This document shows, piece after piece, positions 1 to 8,352 of a stretch of 25,781 nucleotides of DNA (the first letter of the stretch is position 1; each line of letters opens with the position of its first letter). The notes beneath the pieces are model-generated. The model did not search any database. It was not told the DNA's origin and was given only the letters and a program-made list of their open reading frames with translations. The position numbers were made by a program, and so were the translations under genes. The stretch comes from Bacteroidota bacterium. Lineage in GTDB: Bacteria > Bacteroidota > Bacteroidia > Chitinophagales > Chitinophagaceae. The stretch covers positions 1 to 25,781 of the forward strand of contig JAFAFR010000015.1 in NCBI GenBank assembly GCA_023423405.1, read 5' to 3'.

Positions 1-3000
1 TGCTAAAAAAGGCCGTGATGTCCGAGTACACCGGTGTGGTGCTGCCCGAGGGGAAGCTGCTGACCGGCGCCACAGCCGACTGGCCCGCATACTTGAACTG
101 CTCATCAAAGAACAGGTAGTTCAGGTAAGCCTTCGGTCTTGTCGTGGTCTGGCTCCGGGTGTTGTTAAAAGTTGTAAACGTGCTGGCCGGGTTCAGGGTG
201 GCTGCCAGCGGCTCGGTCAGTCCCTTGGCCTGCGTCAGGGTATTGGTCGCAAAACCCGCCAGCAGTTCCGCCAATGCTATGGTGGTGGGACCGGCCCCAT
301 AGTTGCCACCCGTGGGGGGCGTGTAGAGGGCCTGTACCTTCATCCTGATCACATCCCCGGCCATCACTTTCAAGACCATCGCCAGCCCTGTCTTATTGGT
401 AGTCAGCGATGAGCCGTGCGTCTGGTAGAGCTTCTCCCCGAACTGCGGATAGCTGCTGGCGCCATTCACCAATGACTTGTCCGTGATCCGGTCGTCCTGG
501 ATGCTGTACACCTTCTTCTCGGCCGGCAGGGGCGTGGTCTCCAGCGTCGCCGGGATGTAACAGATGTCCTCCTGCTGCTCACTCACCACCGCTCTGGTAT
601 TGCCCAGGTGGTCTTTCAGAAAATAATCAAACGCAAACCGCATTGGCTGGGCCGTGCAGGTAGCCGTAGTCGGTTGCTCCAGCCGGATCCTACCCTCCTC
701 GGTCAGCAGGTAGAGCAGCCGGTCCGGGTAGTCCAGGGCACTCAGGTTCGCGTTGACATAATCCTTGCTCTCGTACATTGCTGTCGGCAGGTAGGTCGTA
801 GTGGTAACGATGTCGGTCGTGTAGCCGTTCACCTCCACATTCTTCTCCGTCACCGTTTTACTCACCCTGGCCCCGTCACCCGTGTACAGGTAGCTGATGA
901 TCCCTTTGGTATTGATCCTGTCTTCCCTGGTTACCGTGATCACCTCCGGCAGGTTCAGAAAATTATAGGTGATGCCCGAGATGTACTTGTTGTCGTCGCG
1001 GGCCAGGTTCCCGTTCTGGTCATAGGAATAGTCCGTCGTCGTTTCCCCCTTCGGCTGGAAGTCACCCGCATTGTAGGCGTTGGTACCGGCATTGTCCGTC
1101 ATCTTTTTCAGCCGGTTGCTGTTCTGCTCATAGCCATAGCTCAGGTCATCCAGCAGGGTCGCATTGCTCCCCGCCGTCCAACCCCGCTGGCTCATCGCCA
1201 GGATATTGCCGTTGTAGTCGTAGGTGATGCCCCCGCTGCCGCCGGCTCCCCGTACACTGAAGTTAAAACTCTTCGCATCCGAGTACACCGCCGTGCTCAG
1301 CCGGTTCACCTTGTCGTAGGTAAAATTGTATTGCCGCTCCACCTGGTCGCCTGCGCTCTTCCAGTAAGAGCCCGCTATATTGCCCGTGTACTGCAGGGTG
1401 CCATAGCTCTTGATGCCCGCCTTATCGTAGCCCAGCTCCATCCCAAAATACCGGTCCCCCGCGTCGGTGTTGTCCAGGTATTTCTTGTTCACCTGCAAGA
1501 GCCAGCCCCGCACATTGTAGTCGTATTCCTGTTTGGCCAGGGGCGTTGTGCTGCTGCCACCCGGCTTGGTGCCCAGGTCCCTGGTTTTTACCTGCCCCAG
1601 GGCATCATAGGTCATGGCAGAGGCTGTCTTCCAATCCGACATCGCATTGCCATTTACTAAGGTACTCTTCAGCCGCTGCGCCACTTTGGTCAGTCGCCAC
1701 AGGTCGTCATAGCTGTTCTTTGTCCACACCTCATGGGTCTGGGCCGGGGCACGGCCATTCACCTGCTTGAGCACCGTCACCAGTGGCTGCCCGCTAAAGC
1801 TGTACAGCGTGCTGGTGATGTCCACCCCGCCCGTGTAGTTGCGGTTCTGTGTCTGGATCACCCGCCCCTTCTCATCGTAGAGATAGGACGTATAGGTCCA
1901 GATATTGTTGAACACCCCCGTTACCCGGCCCACCGTGTTAAAAGACTGCGTCATGGCATCGGGATAATAGTCCGCCGCCGCCGACAGCATGTCGTTGTCG
2001 CGCGCCGTCTCCACGTTGCGGGTCCTGAAGTTCGGGTTCAAGTTCGTCGTCCAGTCGTAGTTGTCGTAATAGGTCGTCCGGAAGGCCGTGCCGGTGGCCA
2101 CCGCCGGGAAGCTCAGGTTGCCCGTATACTGGGGCTGGCTGCTGCCCGCTGCAAAGTTCTCATACCGGCCCTGGCTGGCAGTAGCAGCGAGTGTTTCGAT
2201 CTGGCTGTTCACATAGCTCTGCATCGCTGCCTGGCCCAGGTGCGTGGCATCGGTATAGGTGCCCTGCATCACCGGGCGGTTCAACTGGTCGTACTTGGTG
2301 TAGATCCAGCCATTGACCTGTGGGTTGCGCTGCCGCCCGTCCTGGGTCAGCACCAGCCGGTCCCACTTGTCGTAGACCAGGTACACCGCCTGGGCACCCG
2401 GTGTCTGTTTGAGCTTCATCCGGCCCCGGCTGTCGTATTCATAACGGAAGGTCTGCTGTTCCAGGATCGTCGCATTGCCCAGGTTCCAGCTGTTCTGCCG
2501 CAGCCATTCCACCCCCTGCGGTTGCACCACCGCCCGCAGGCGCCCAAAATCATCGTAGACATAGTAGGTGCACAGCCAGCCCACGTGGTTTTTGCCCGTG
2601 CCGGCGTCTGTCGCCGCGGTGAGCTGCACTTTCTTTAACACCACCTGGCCCTGTTTGTCCTTAAATTCCAGCACCTGGCTGCCTGCCTCGTCTTTGGTAG
2701 AAGTCTTGTAGAGCTGCCCGGCCCCATAGATAGCCGTACTGCCGTAGCTGCCGAACTGATCCGGCGTGCCGCTCTCCGTTACCGTCCAGATCCTTACCTC
2801 ATCGGTGGTGGTATTGGTATAATAATCCGTCTGCAGGCCCCGTGCGGCGCCCACCCAGTTGTTGCCGGGGGCCATTGTTTTGGCAGGCCGGTTCAGGGGC
2901 GAGGGCTCATAGTCCGTTTGGCTGTAATAATACGTGTCTCCCTGGCCCGTGATGGGGCTGGCACCGCTGGTGTAAAACCCGGCCTGGCTCGTAAAGGGGT

Positions 3001-3373
3001 CCGTCCGGAACTGTCCCGTAACGGTCGTAGTGGCATAGGGCAGGAACTGGTAAGTCTCCCTTCCGTAGGCATCATACACCACCGGCTGCACCAGGTCCCG
3101 CGCAGCACTGCCCGTCGGCAGCGAGCCCGCCTTCACCACCGTCTGCAGCGGCCGACCCAGCCCATCCAGGTACTGGGTGGTCTGCTGCACTTCCCTTGTG
3201 GGGCTGGTGGTAACCAAACCGGCATCGCTGATCGGCGCCTGCACCGTAAAAGTCTTCACATAGTTCAATGGCAGGCCCCCAGGATACGATCCAGGTTTGT
3301 ATTGCGCTTTTAGGGTGCTGCCGCCGCCAAGCAGCAGGCTCAAAAAAACAATGGCTACAGTATACTTTTTCAT
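1..3373 (-). CDS. DUF6443 / RHS-repeat exported protein (C-terminus outside window)
   Basis: The frame is open from an ATG at 3373 to the window edge, giving at least 1124 residues. The N-terminus is a clear signal peptide (MKKYTVAIVFLSLLLGGGST, then LKAQ as likely cleavage site). Residues about 35-170 match the DUF6443 type found at the start of Bacteroidota RHS proteins (YLDGLGRPLQTV, VYDAYGRETYQFLPY). Many YD-type repeats follow (YDKWDRLVLTQDG, YLYDEKGRVIQTQN, YDQNGNLARDDN), and the RHS core box FDYFLKDHLGNTR lies at residues about 915-927. RHS repeats fold into a large beta-cage, and the part after the core usually carries a variable tip or toxin, which is not visible here. It starts 30 bp after the 127-aa gene and is the last visible gene of a four-gene operon. 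GC is about 57%. The family is very clear; the function (cargo shell, adhesin or toxin) is unknown without the C-terminus. Confidence 0.93.
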   Translation of the reverse strand, partial: MKKYTVAIVFLSLLLGGGSTLKAQYKPGSYPGGLPLNYVKTFTVQAPISDAGLVTTSPTREVQQTTQYLDGLGRPLQTVVKAGSLPTGSAARDLVQPVVYDAYGRETYQFLPYATTTVTGQFRTDPFTSQAGFYTSGASPITGQGDTYYYSQTDYEPSPLNRPAKTMAPGNNWVGAARGLQTDYYTNTTTDEVRIWTVTESGTPDQFGSYGSTAIYGAGQLYKTSTKDEAGSQVLEFKDKQGQVVLKKVQLTAATDAGTGKNHVGWLCTYYVYDDFGRLRAVVQPQGVEWLRQNSWNLGNATILEQQTFRYEYDSRGRMKLKQTPGAQAVYLVYDKWDRLVLTQDGRQRNPQVNGWIYTKYDQLNRPVMQGTYTDATHLGQAAMQSYVNSQIETLAATASQGRYENFAAGSSQPQYTGNLSFPAVATGTAFRTTYYDNYDWTTNLNPNFRTRNVETARDNDMLSAAADYYPDAMTQSFNTVGRVTGVFNNIWTYTSYLYDEKGRVIQTQNRNYTGGVDITSTLYSFSGQPLVTVLKQVNGRAPAQTHEVWTKNSYDDLWRLTKVAQRLKSTLVNGNAMSDWKTASAMTYDALGQVKTRDLGTKPGGSSTTPLAKQEYDYNVRGWLLQVNKKYLDNTDAGDRYFGMELGYDKAGIKSYGTLQYTGNIAGSYWKSAGDQVERQYNFTYDKVNRLSTAVYSDAKSFNFSVRGAGGSGGITYDYNGNILAMSQRGWTAGSNATLLDDLSYGYEQNSNRLKKMTDNAGTNAYNAGDFQPKGETTTDYSYDQNGNLARDDNKYISGITYNFLNLPEVITVTREDRINTKGIISYLYTGDGARVSKTVTEKNVEVNGYTTDIVTTTTYLPTAMYESKDYVNANLSALDYPDRLLYLLTEEGRIRLEQPTTATCTAQPMRFAFDYFLKDHLGNTRAVVSEQQEDICYIPATLETTPLPAEKKVYSIQDDRITDKSLVNGASSYPQFGEKLYQTHGSSLTTNKTGLAMVLKVMAGDVIRMKVQALYTPPTGGNYGAGPTTIALAELLAGFATNTLTQAKGLTEPLAATLNPASTFTTFNNTRSQTTTRPKAYLNYLFFDEQFKYAGQSAVAPVSSFPSGSTTPVYSDITAFFS

Positions 3374-3403
3374 ATGATCGGGGTCTCTCTCTTAAGGGTT
3401 GTT

Positions 3404-3787
3404 TTATTCTCCTGCCAGGGGTTTACCATTCCTGCCATGCGCCTGCATGCGGCGCTGCACATAGGCCACATAACGCTCATACAGCTCCGCTCCCAACTCA
3501 GCCTGCAACTGCCGTGTGAACGAAGCCCGCAGCGTGGCCATGGCCGCTTCCTTATCCGCTTCCGCCACACTGCTGTCTGCCAGCAAGGCCGAGGAACGGT
3601 CCAGGTAATTGTCTCGTAACTTCCACAGAGTCTTTGCCTCTTTGGCACTCATGCCCACGCTGTCCTGCAGCACCCTCGCATAACTGTTGTCGCGCCCGGC
3701 TAATTCGGTCTTAAAAGAGGCAGATAACTGCGCCTGGCAAAAGCCCGCGGTTAGCAGCAGCGTCAGCAGTAAAAGAAAATATCTCAT
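3404..3787 (-). CDS. Small exported helical protein between two RHS genes
   Basis: This encodes 127 aa. The first 20 residues form a textbook signal peptide (MRYFLLLLTLLLTAGFCQAQ). The rest is highly charged and predicted by eye to be all helix, with no cysteine in the mature part and Ala/Glu/Arg-rich stretches (KEAAMATLRASFTRQLQAEL). The spacing of helices loosely recalls Spy/CpxP-type periplasmic proteins, but I see no diagnostic LTxxQ motif, so this is only a shape comparison. It starts 14 bp after the stop of the 1516-aa RHS-like gene and ends 30 bp before the next RHS gene, so all are probably on one transcript. Its place suggests a chaperone, immunity or assembly partner for one of the RHS proteins, which is inference. 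No family recognised. Confidence 0.85.
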   Translation of the reverse strand: MRYFLLLLTLLLTAGFCQAQLSASFKTELAGRDNSYARVLQDSVGMSAKEAKTLWKLRDNYLDRSSALLADSSVAEADKEAAMATLRASFTRQLQAELGAELYERYVAYVQRRMQAHGRNGKPLAGE

Positions 3788-3801
3788 CGTAGTCTTGTTT
3801 T

Positions 3802-6800
3802 TTATTTAGCGGTATAGCCCGTTCCGGCTGTGACAGAAAAAGCATAGTTCCAGCAGTGGAGGCCATCGTCCTGGGAGAGGGTCTGCAGCCCGATGCTGGT
3901 GGACGTACCGTTGCAGGTAGCGCTGAAGTAAGCCGTCACCGCTCCGCCACCGCCGCAGTTGGTGCGCACCCGCTGGTAGTTCACCGACAGGTTGCTCACG
4001 CTGTAAGGCGTTGTGCAGGCTGCATCGCTGTAAAACTTTAGCAGCACCGTGCCGTAAGTGTAGTCGCCATCGTCGTACACCCCGGAGTACTCCGCCCGCG
4101 CGTAGATGGTAACCATAGTGCAGGTACCATTGGCGTTGGCATAGGCCTGGCCCCCGCTGCTGACCGCCGCGATCGCCTGGTTGTTGGCGTCCTGCTTGCT
4201 GATGGTGGAGTTGTAAGCACCCGCGGCTATCGTATAGGTGACCGTGGAGCCCACATAAGCCGCCCCACAGTTGTTGCGCGTGAAACTCCCCGATTGGGCG
4301 TCGCTCGTGAAAGTGCAGGTGCCATTGCTATTGGCATAGGCCTGGCCCTCTGAATTGAGTGCCGTTACCGCCTGGGCATTGGCGTCGGCCTGACTCACCA
4401 TCGAGGTAAATCTTCCGGCCACTACTGTGTAGGATACCGTGCTGCCTGTTCCACCTGCAGCGCAGTTGTTGCGGGTGAAGTTTCCTGTTTGCACCTGGCT
4501 CTTAAAGCCGCCGCAATCCTCCGGTTGACCATAATAGTTATAACAATACTTTTTCAGCAGGTTCCGGTTCTGGTCCCTCACCAGCGATAGCCGGCCGAAC
4601 TCATCATATTCATAATAAGTGATCCTGCCGGTGGGGTCCGACTCGCTGCTCATACCCACCAGTGGCGTATAGGTATAGGTGGTCATCATGGCGCCGGCGG
4701 GATACAGCCGCACTTCATCCACATTACCAGATCCCGTGATCTGAAGAGTGGTGCTGCTTGCCTGTATCTTCTGTTCGTAGAAGGTCCAATTATTGACAGT
4801 GGCGCCTGTGGTGGTGGAGAGCACCGTTGCACCCGACAGCGACAATGCAGCCCCATTGTACCGCCAGTACGACAACACATAGGTCCTGCCCGACACCACC
4901 GTCCGGCTCATCTTACTGGTGCCTCCATTGAGCGTCAGGTAATACCTGCCCGTTGGCGCTGCCGGCGTGGTGGCCAGCGTGGGCGTACCGGCATAGGTCC
5001 AGTTGCCTTTGGCTCCATCTTCAAACGAACTGTAGGCGATCTCATCAACTGATGCATTTACGGTGTTCGCAATAAGGTAGTCATTATTATACCCCCACAA
5101 GAAAGACTCTTTTATATCTGAATCCTTTTGTCGTTCCAGAAGTCGCATGGAATAGCTGTCGTATTTATTAAACCCCAAAACACTGGCATACCGGTTATCT
5201 ACCGTAAAAGAACCGGACTGAATCTTTGAGACACTAAAGTCCGTCAGCGGTTTATTGGTAAACAGCGCAGATACTTTTGTCAATAACGGATATGTTGGGC
5301 CGTATTCATTGAGTTGGCTCGCTACAAGTCTAAGACTGCTGCCATCAGGATTCGCACGATAATTGGATATTTCTACCGGTGCGTTTAATACATATTTTGC
5401 CTGCAGGTTCTTTATGCCAAGGCTCTTGTCATCGGTTCCGGTGATACCGCTGTAATCCAGAGGAAACATGGAATTTGTCCTGGTTATTTCACCCCTGCTA
5501 TTGCGAACATCAGTTGTGGTGGCTTGCATATGGGAAGCATTCGCATAGGAATATTCAACAGTCTTCGTAAGGGGATTAAGGCCATTTTGATCATAGTCCG
5601 TTTCTGTAGTCGACCTGATCCTTACCCAGGCAGATTTTACATAATAAAATCCATAAGCAAACTCCGTTACCCGGAACAGTTTCTTATCGTTGTCAGAATA
5701 AAAAGGGCCACAATATCCAAACTGGGAATAACAGGAAGCCAGTCCCAGTTTGTCTGCAGTTCGCTGCACTTTCATTGCCTTAAAATTATAGAACGACGGG
5801 TCTGTTAAGGAATCCCCGTAGTTATAATTATTAACTAACTGCTTAATCAATATGAATTGCCCTGCACTGTTTTTATAGGTGGATTCCTTTAACAGAAGCC
5901 CTCTTTTGAATTCATTACTAGTGGTTGGAAGAAATACCGGCCGGCCATAGGATTGAAAAGACGTCATGTCAAAAACAGGATCATTGAATTCATCATCAAA
6001 ATCCGTGAACTCGTAGGTCTTAAAGCCGATCGCATCATCATAAAACAATTCTTTCACATCTGAATAGCCAATATGCGGCCCCTGAGACATTCCATTTATC
6101 GACAAATCATGTGTAGTAACGGAGCAACTCAAAACGCTCTGACATATACCACAACCATTGTCGTATCCCGTTGTAAAAGGCTGGATACTGACGCTGGCAA
6201 AGCTTGGCTTTGCTAACATCTTACCCGAAGACACAATAACATTCTGACCACTTATATTAACCGTCTTTTGATACTCAAAACTTCTTTTTGCCGCCAATCC
6301 TCCACCGGAATTATAGTTGGAAATACTTTTAATCCTGATACCGCCACATAGCCTGGCGTTTTCGACAGTGGGCGACGGCGGCACATACTGCTCATAGCTA
6401 AAACTCATGTAAGAACTGGAAGCTGGTATGGGGTTACCGCAATTTCCTCCCGGCTTACTACAGGTCAGGGAGGTAGATATCCGATAGGATCCGGGGTAAA
6501 GTTGAAAATTGGTTACATCAATATGAAGCTGGGCAACGCCCAATGCCTGATCCAAAACTTTTGTTGCTTCATCCCAGTTATTAAAGGCGTCTTTCTGCAA
6601 AACGGTCTGATAGGTGCCATCGTTTAGCTGTCGTTCGATTTTCACTCCGGGCAACCAGGAGTCGCGCTCGTCAGCACCTTTGCGATAGTTCCTGAAGTCG
6701 ATCGAAAATGAAAGTAATTTTATTTTATCCACCACAATTGTCTTCTCTTTAGGATTTGTGGGGGTTGGGAACAGGGTGGCATCCAGGGATTCCAGGATAG

Positions 6801-8352
6801 CCTGGGAAGAGATATATGTTCCCGGTTCATTCTGCATCGCCAATGTTGCTGCGTTTCCCGTCTTATAATACCTGTTGCCTTCATATAAGAAATCTGTATA
6901 GCCACCTGTTGGATAGGTGATCCTGTTTAACGACCCCGCCATCACAACACTTTCATTTGGGTTCCTGTTGGCATTGGGAGGGCCGCCCAGCTCATTTACC
7001 CAATAAAACCTGTCCAGTTGATTTTCATAAGGCAACATATGGGTATTGTTGGCATTGTTGTAATACCCCCAATAATCCTGTGCATCCGAGTAACGATTGG
7101 GAAGTCCCGCTATATAGCTGAATTGATAGGGTGGCAAACTGGAATTATCGCTTCCCTTTTCGGTCAGGGTATTCAGGTACAATCTTTCCGGATTGTTCAA
7201 ATATGAAAACTGAAATGACTTGATTTTCTGCCCCTCCCTGTTATAGATCTCAATACGGTCCAACACTTTTCCAATGATGTCGGCTCTGTTGGCGCCATCA
7301 AAAAATTTAACCTCACCATTTCGCCAGTAAATCCGGCTGATCTGAGCTTTTGCGAAGCTCATAGTATTATCTCCTATTTTTACGCCGTTTCTAACATTGG
7401 CATTATAACCATAACCGAAACCTGAAAGCGGTTCCGCTGCGTAGTTTTCATGGGGAACTTTAAAAGATTGTTCCGCTTTCTTAGAGTAAGTCTCATAGCC
7501 ATTAACATATTCAAAGTAAATTGTATCGCTTTTGTCTGCCGAGATAATACTGTTTAAACTCCACGCAGTGGGGCCACCTCCATGATATGGTGTTGGCAGG
7601 TAGGTCGGAGGCGGATAAATGGTGCTGGTCACGGTCTCTACCGCATTTCCCTTTCCAAAAACATAAGTAGTACCGTTTTCATCTGTGATTTCCCAATACC
7701 TTGTCTCAATGGGGCTGGTATTGATGGGATGCGTTTTTATCCAAAAATTCTTTCTTGGCATAAACCGAAACACGCCATCCTCATCCATAAAACATTTTGC
7801 AGCTATACCGGCAAAATTGAAAAAGTAGATATCCGGTTCAGAATCGTATTGCCCCTTCCCCAGATCGCCAACAAGTTTCGTGAAATTATCGTACTGTGCA
7901 TCATTGTTGGGCAGGTCAAATGTTGCAGGTAAAAACCGCCCTTTCAGGTTCGGGTTACTCAAAGTATTTTCATCTGGCGCACCAAAAACAGTTCTGCTGA
8001 TCACACCGCCTGCATTAAGGGACCAACCTGCACCAACCCAGGAGGAAACGTCTTCCACCTTAATACCGGAAGCATGATAGCTTATCGAAATCGGCAGGGT
8101 CAGCTTACCCACTTTGATTTCATAGATAGGTATAGAGATATTGGGCGTTCCGGTAGCATAAGAAACCGGCCAGTCGCCATATTTACCCAGCGATGAAGAT
8201 GTTGGTGAGGCTGGAACAATACGTGAGAATTCATAGGAATTTAAATTTTTCACGTCATATTGGCTAAAGGCATTTGAAACAATTCCCAGAAAGAGAACCA
8301 CCGAAGCATAAAGACGAAGTGACATATCAAATAGTATTGGATTTCGAATCAT
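3802..8352 (-). CDS. Giant exported SpvB/RHS-like protein with two DUF5977 repeats
   Basis: This encodes 1516 aa. The start at 8352 overlaps the stop of the upstream barrel gene as ATGA, which favours it. A second ATG at 8325 (MSLRLYASVVLFLGIVSNAF, then SQ) would give a cleaner signal peptide. The N-terminus has the SpvB/TcdB-like opening of Bacteroidota RHS proteins (GTPNISIPIYEIKVGKLTLP, then ISISYHASGIKV and WVGAGWSLNAGG). Near residues 1095-1250 come FLWGYNNDYLIANT, a jelly-roll-like stretch, and TYTYTPLVGMSSESDPTGRI with one YD repeat (YYEYDEFGRLSLVRD). Residues about 1286-1415 hold two DUF5977 repeats (FTRNNC, SYTVVAG, GQAYANSNGTC). The last 100 residues are a cysteine-containing tail of unknown type. 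There is no DHLGN core box, so this is not a complete RHS core. GC is about 40% for residues 1-1100 and 57-60% after that. It is probably displayed on or released from the cell surface. Confidence 0.93.
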   Translation of the reverse strand: MIRNPILFDMSLRLYASVVLFLGIVSNAFSQYDVKNLNSYEFSRIVPASPTSSSLGKYGDWPVSYATGTPNISIPIYEIKVGKLTLPISISYHASGIKVEDVSSWVGAGWSLNAGGVISRTVFGAPDENTLSNPNLKGRFLPATFDLPNNDAQYDNFTKLVGDLGKGQYDSEPDIYFFNFAGIAAKCFMDEDGVFRFMPRKNFWIKTHPINTSPIETRYWEITDENGTTYVFGKGNAVETVTSTIYPPPTYLPTPYHGGGPTAWSLNSIISADKSDTIYFEYVNGYETYSKKAEQSFKVPHENYAAEPLSGFGYGYNANVRNGVKIGDNTMSFAKAQISRIYWRNGEVKFFDGANRADIIGKVLDRIEIYNREGQKIKSFQFSYLNNPERLYLNTLTEKGSDNSSLPPYQFSYIAGLPNRYSDAQDYWGYYNNANNTHMLPYENQLDRFYWVNELGGPPNANRNPNESVVMAGSLNRITYPTGGYTDFLYEGNRYYKTGNAATLAMQNEPGTYISSQAILESLDATLFPTPTNPKEKTIVVDKIKLLSFSIDFRNYRKGADERDSWLPGVKIERQLNDGTYQTVLQKDAFNNWDEATKVLDQALGVAQLHIDVTNFQLYPGSYRISTSLTCSKPGGNCGNPIPASSSYMSFSYEQYVPPSPTVENARLCGGIRIKSISNYNSGGGLAAKRSFEYQKTVNISGQNVIVSSGKMLAKPSFASVSIQPFTTGYDNGCGICQSVLSCSVTTHDLSINGMSQGPHIGYSDVKELFYDDAIGFKTYEFTDFDDEFNDPVFDMTSFQSYGRPVFLPTTSNEFKRGLLLKESTYKNSAGQFILIKQLVNNYNYGDSLTDPSFYNFKAMKVQRTADKLGLASCYSQFGYCGPFYSDNDKKLFRVTEFAYGFYYVKSAWVRIRSTTETDYDQNGLNPLTKTVEYSYANASHMQATTTDVRNSRGEITRTNSMFPLDYSGITGTDDKSLGIKNLQAKYVLNAPVEISNYRANPDGSSLRLVASQLNEYGPTYPLLTKVSALFTNKPLTDFSVSKIQSGSFTVDNRYASVLGFNKYDSYSMRLLERQKDSDIKESFLWGYNNDYLIANTVNASVDEIAYSSFEDGAKGNWTYAGTPTLATTPAAPTGRYYLTLNGGTSKMSRTVVSGRTYVLSYWRYNGAALSLSGATVLSTTTGATVNNWTFYEQKIQASSTTLQITGSGNVDEVRLYPAGAMMTTYTYTPLVGMSSESDPTGRITYYEYDEFGRLSLVRDQNRNLLKKYCYNYYGQPEDCGGFKSQVQTGNFTRNNCAAGGTGSTVSYTVVAGRFTSMVSQADANAQAVTALNSEGQAYANSNGTCTFTSDAQSGSFTRNNCGAAYVGSTVTYTIAAGAYNSTISKQDANNQAIAAVSSGGQAYANANGTCTMVTIYARAEYSGVYDDGDYTYGTVLLKFYSDAACTTPYSVSNLSVNYQRVRTNCGGGGAVTAYFSATCNGTSTSIGLQTLSQDDGLHCWNYAFSVTAGTGYTAK
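4100..4497 (-). repeat. Two tandem DUF5977-coding repeats, 195-bp period
   Basis: The DNA word cagttgttgcg occurs at 4268-4278 and again at 4463-4473, a period of 195 bp or 65 codons. The two translated units share FTRNNC, a GSTV(S/T)YT strand, an AG(R/A)(F/Y) turn, a QDAN/QADAN helix start and GQAYAN(S/A)NGTC at the end. Both units lie in the GC-rich 3' part of the 1516-aa RHS-like gene. DUF5977 units are common in exported Bacteroidota proteins; their role is not established. Confidence 0.85.

Noticed and set aside
608..2638. Long plus-strand reading frames (350 and 301 codons)
   Set aside because: They lie opposite the in-frame RHS gene, have Val/Arg/His-rich composition typical of antisense shadows of GC-rich genes, and match no family.
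1..3373. RHS toxin call
   Set aside because: The part after the core box that would carry a toxin is mostly outside the window, so no effector can be named.
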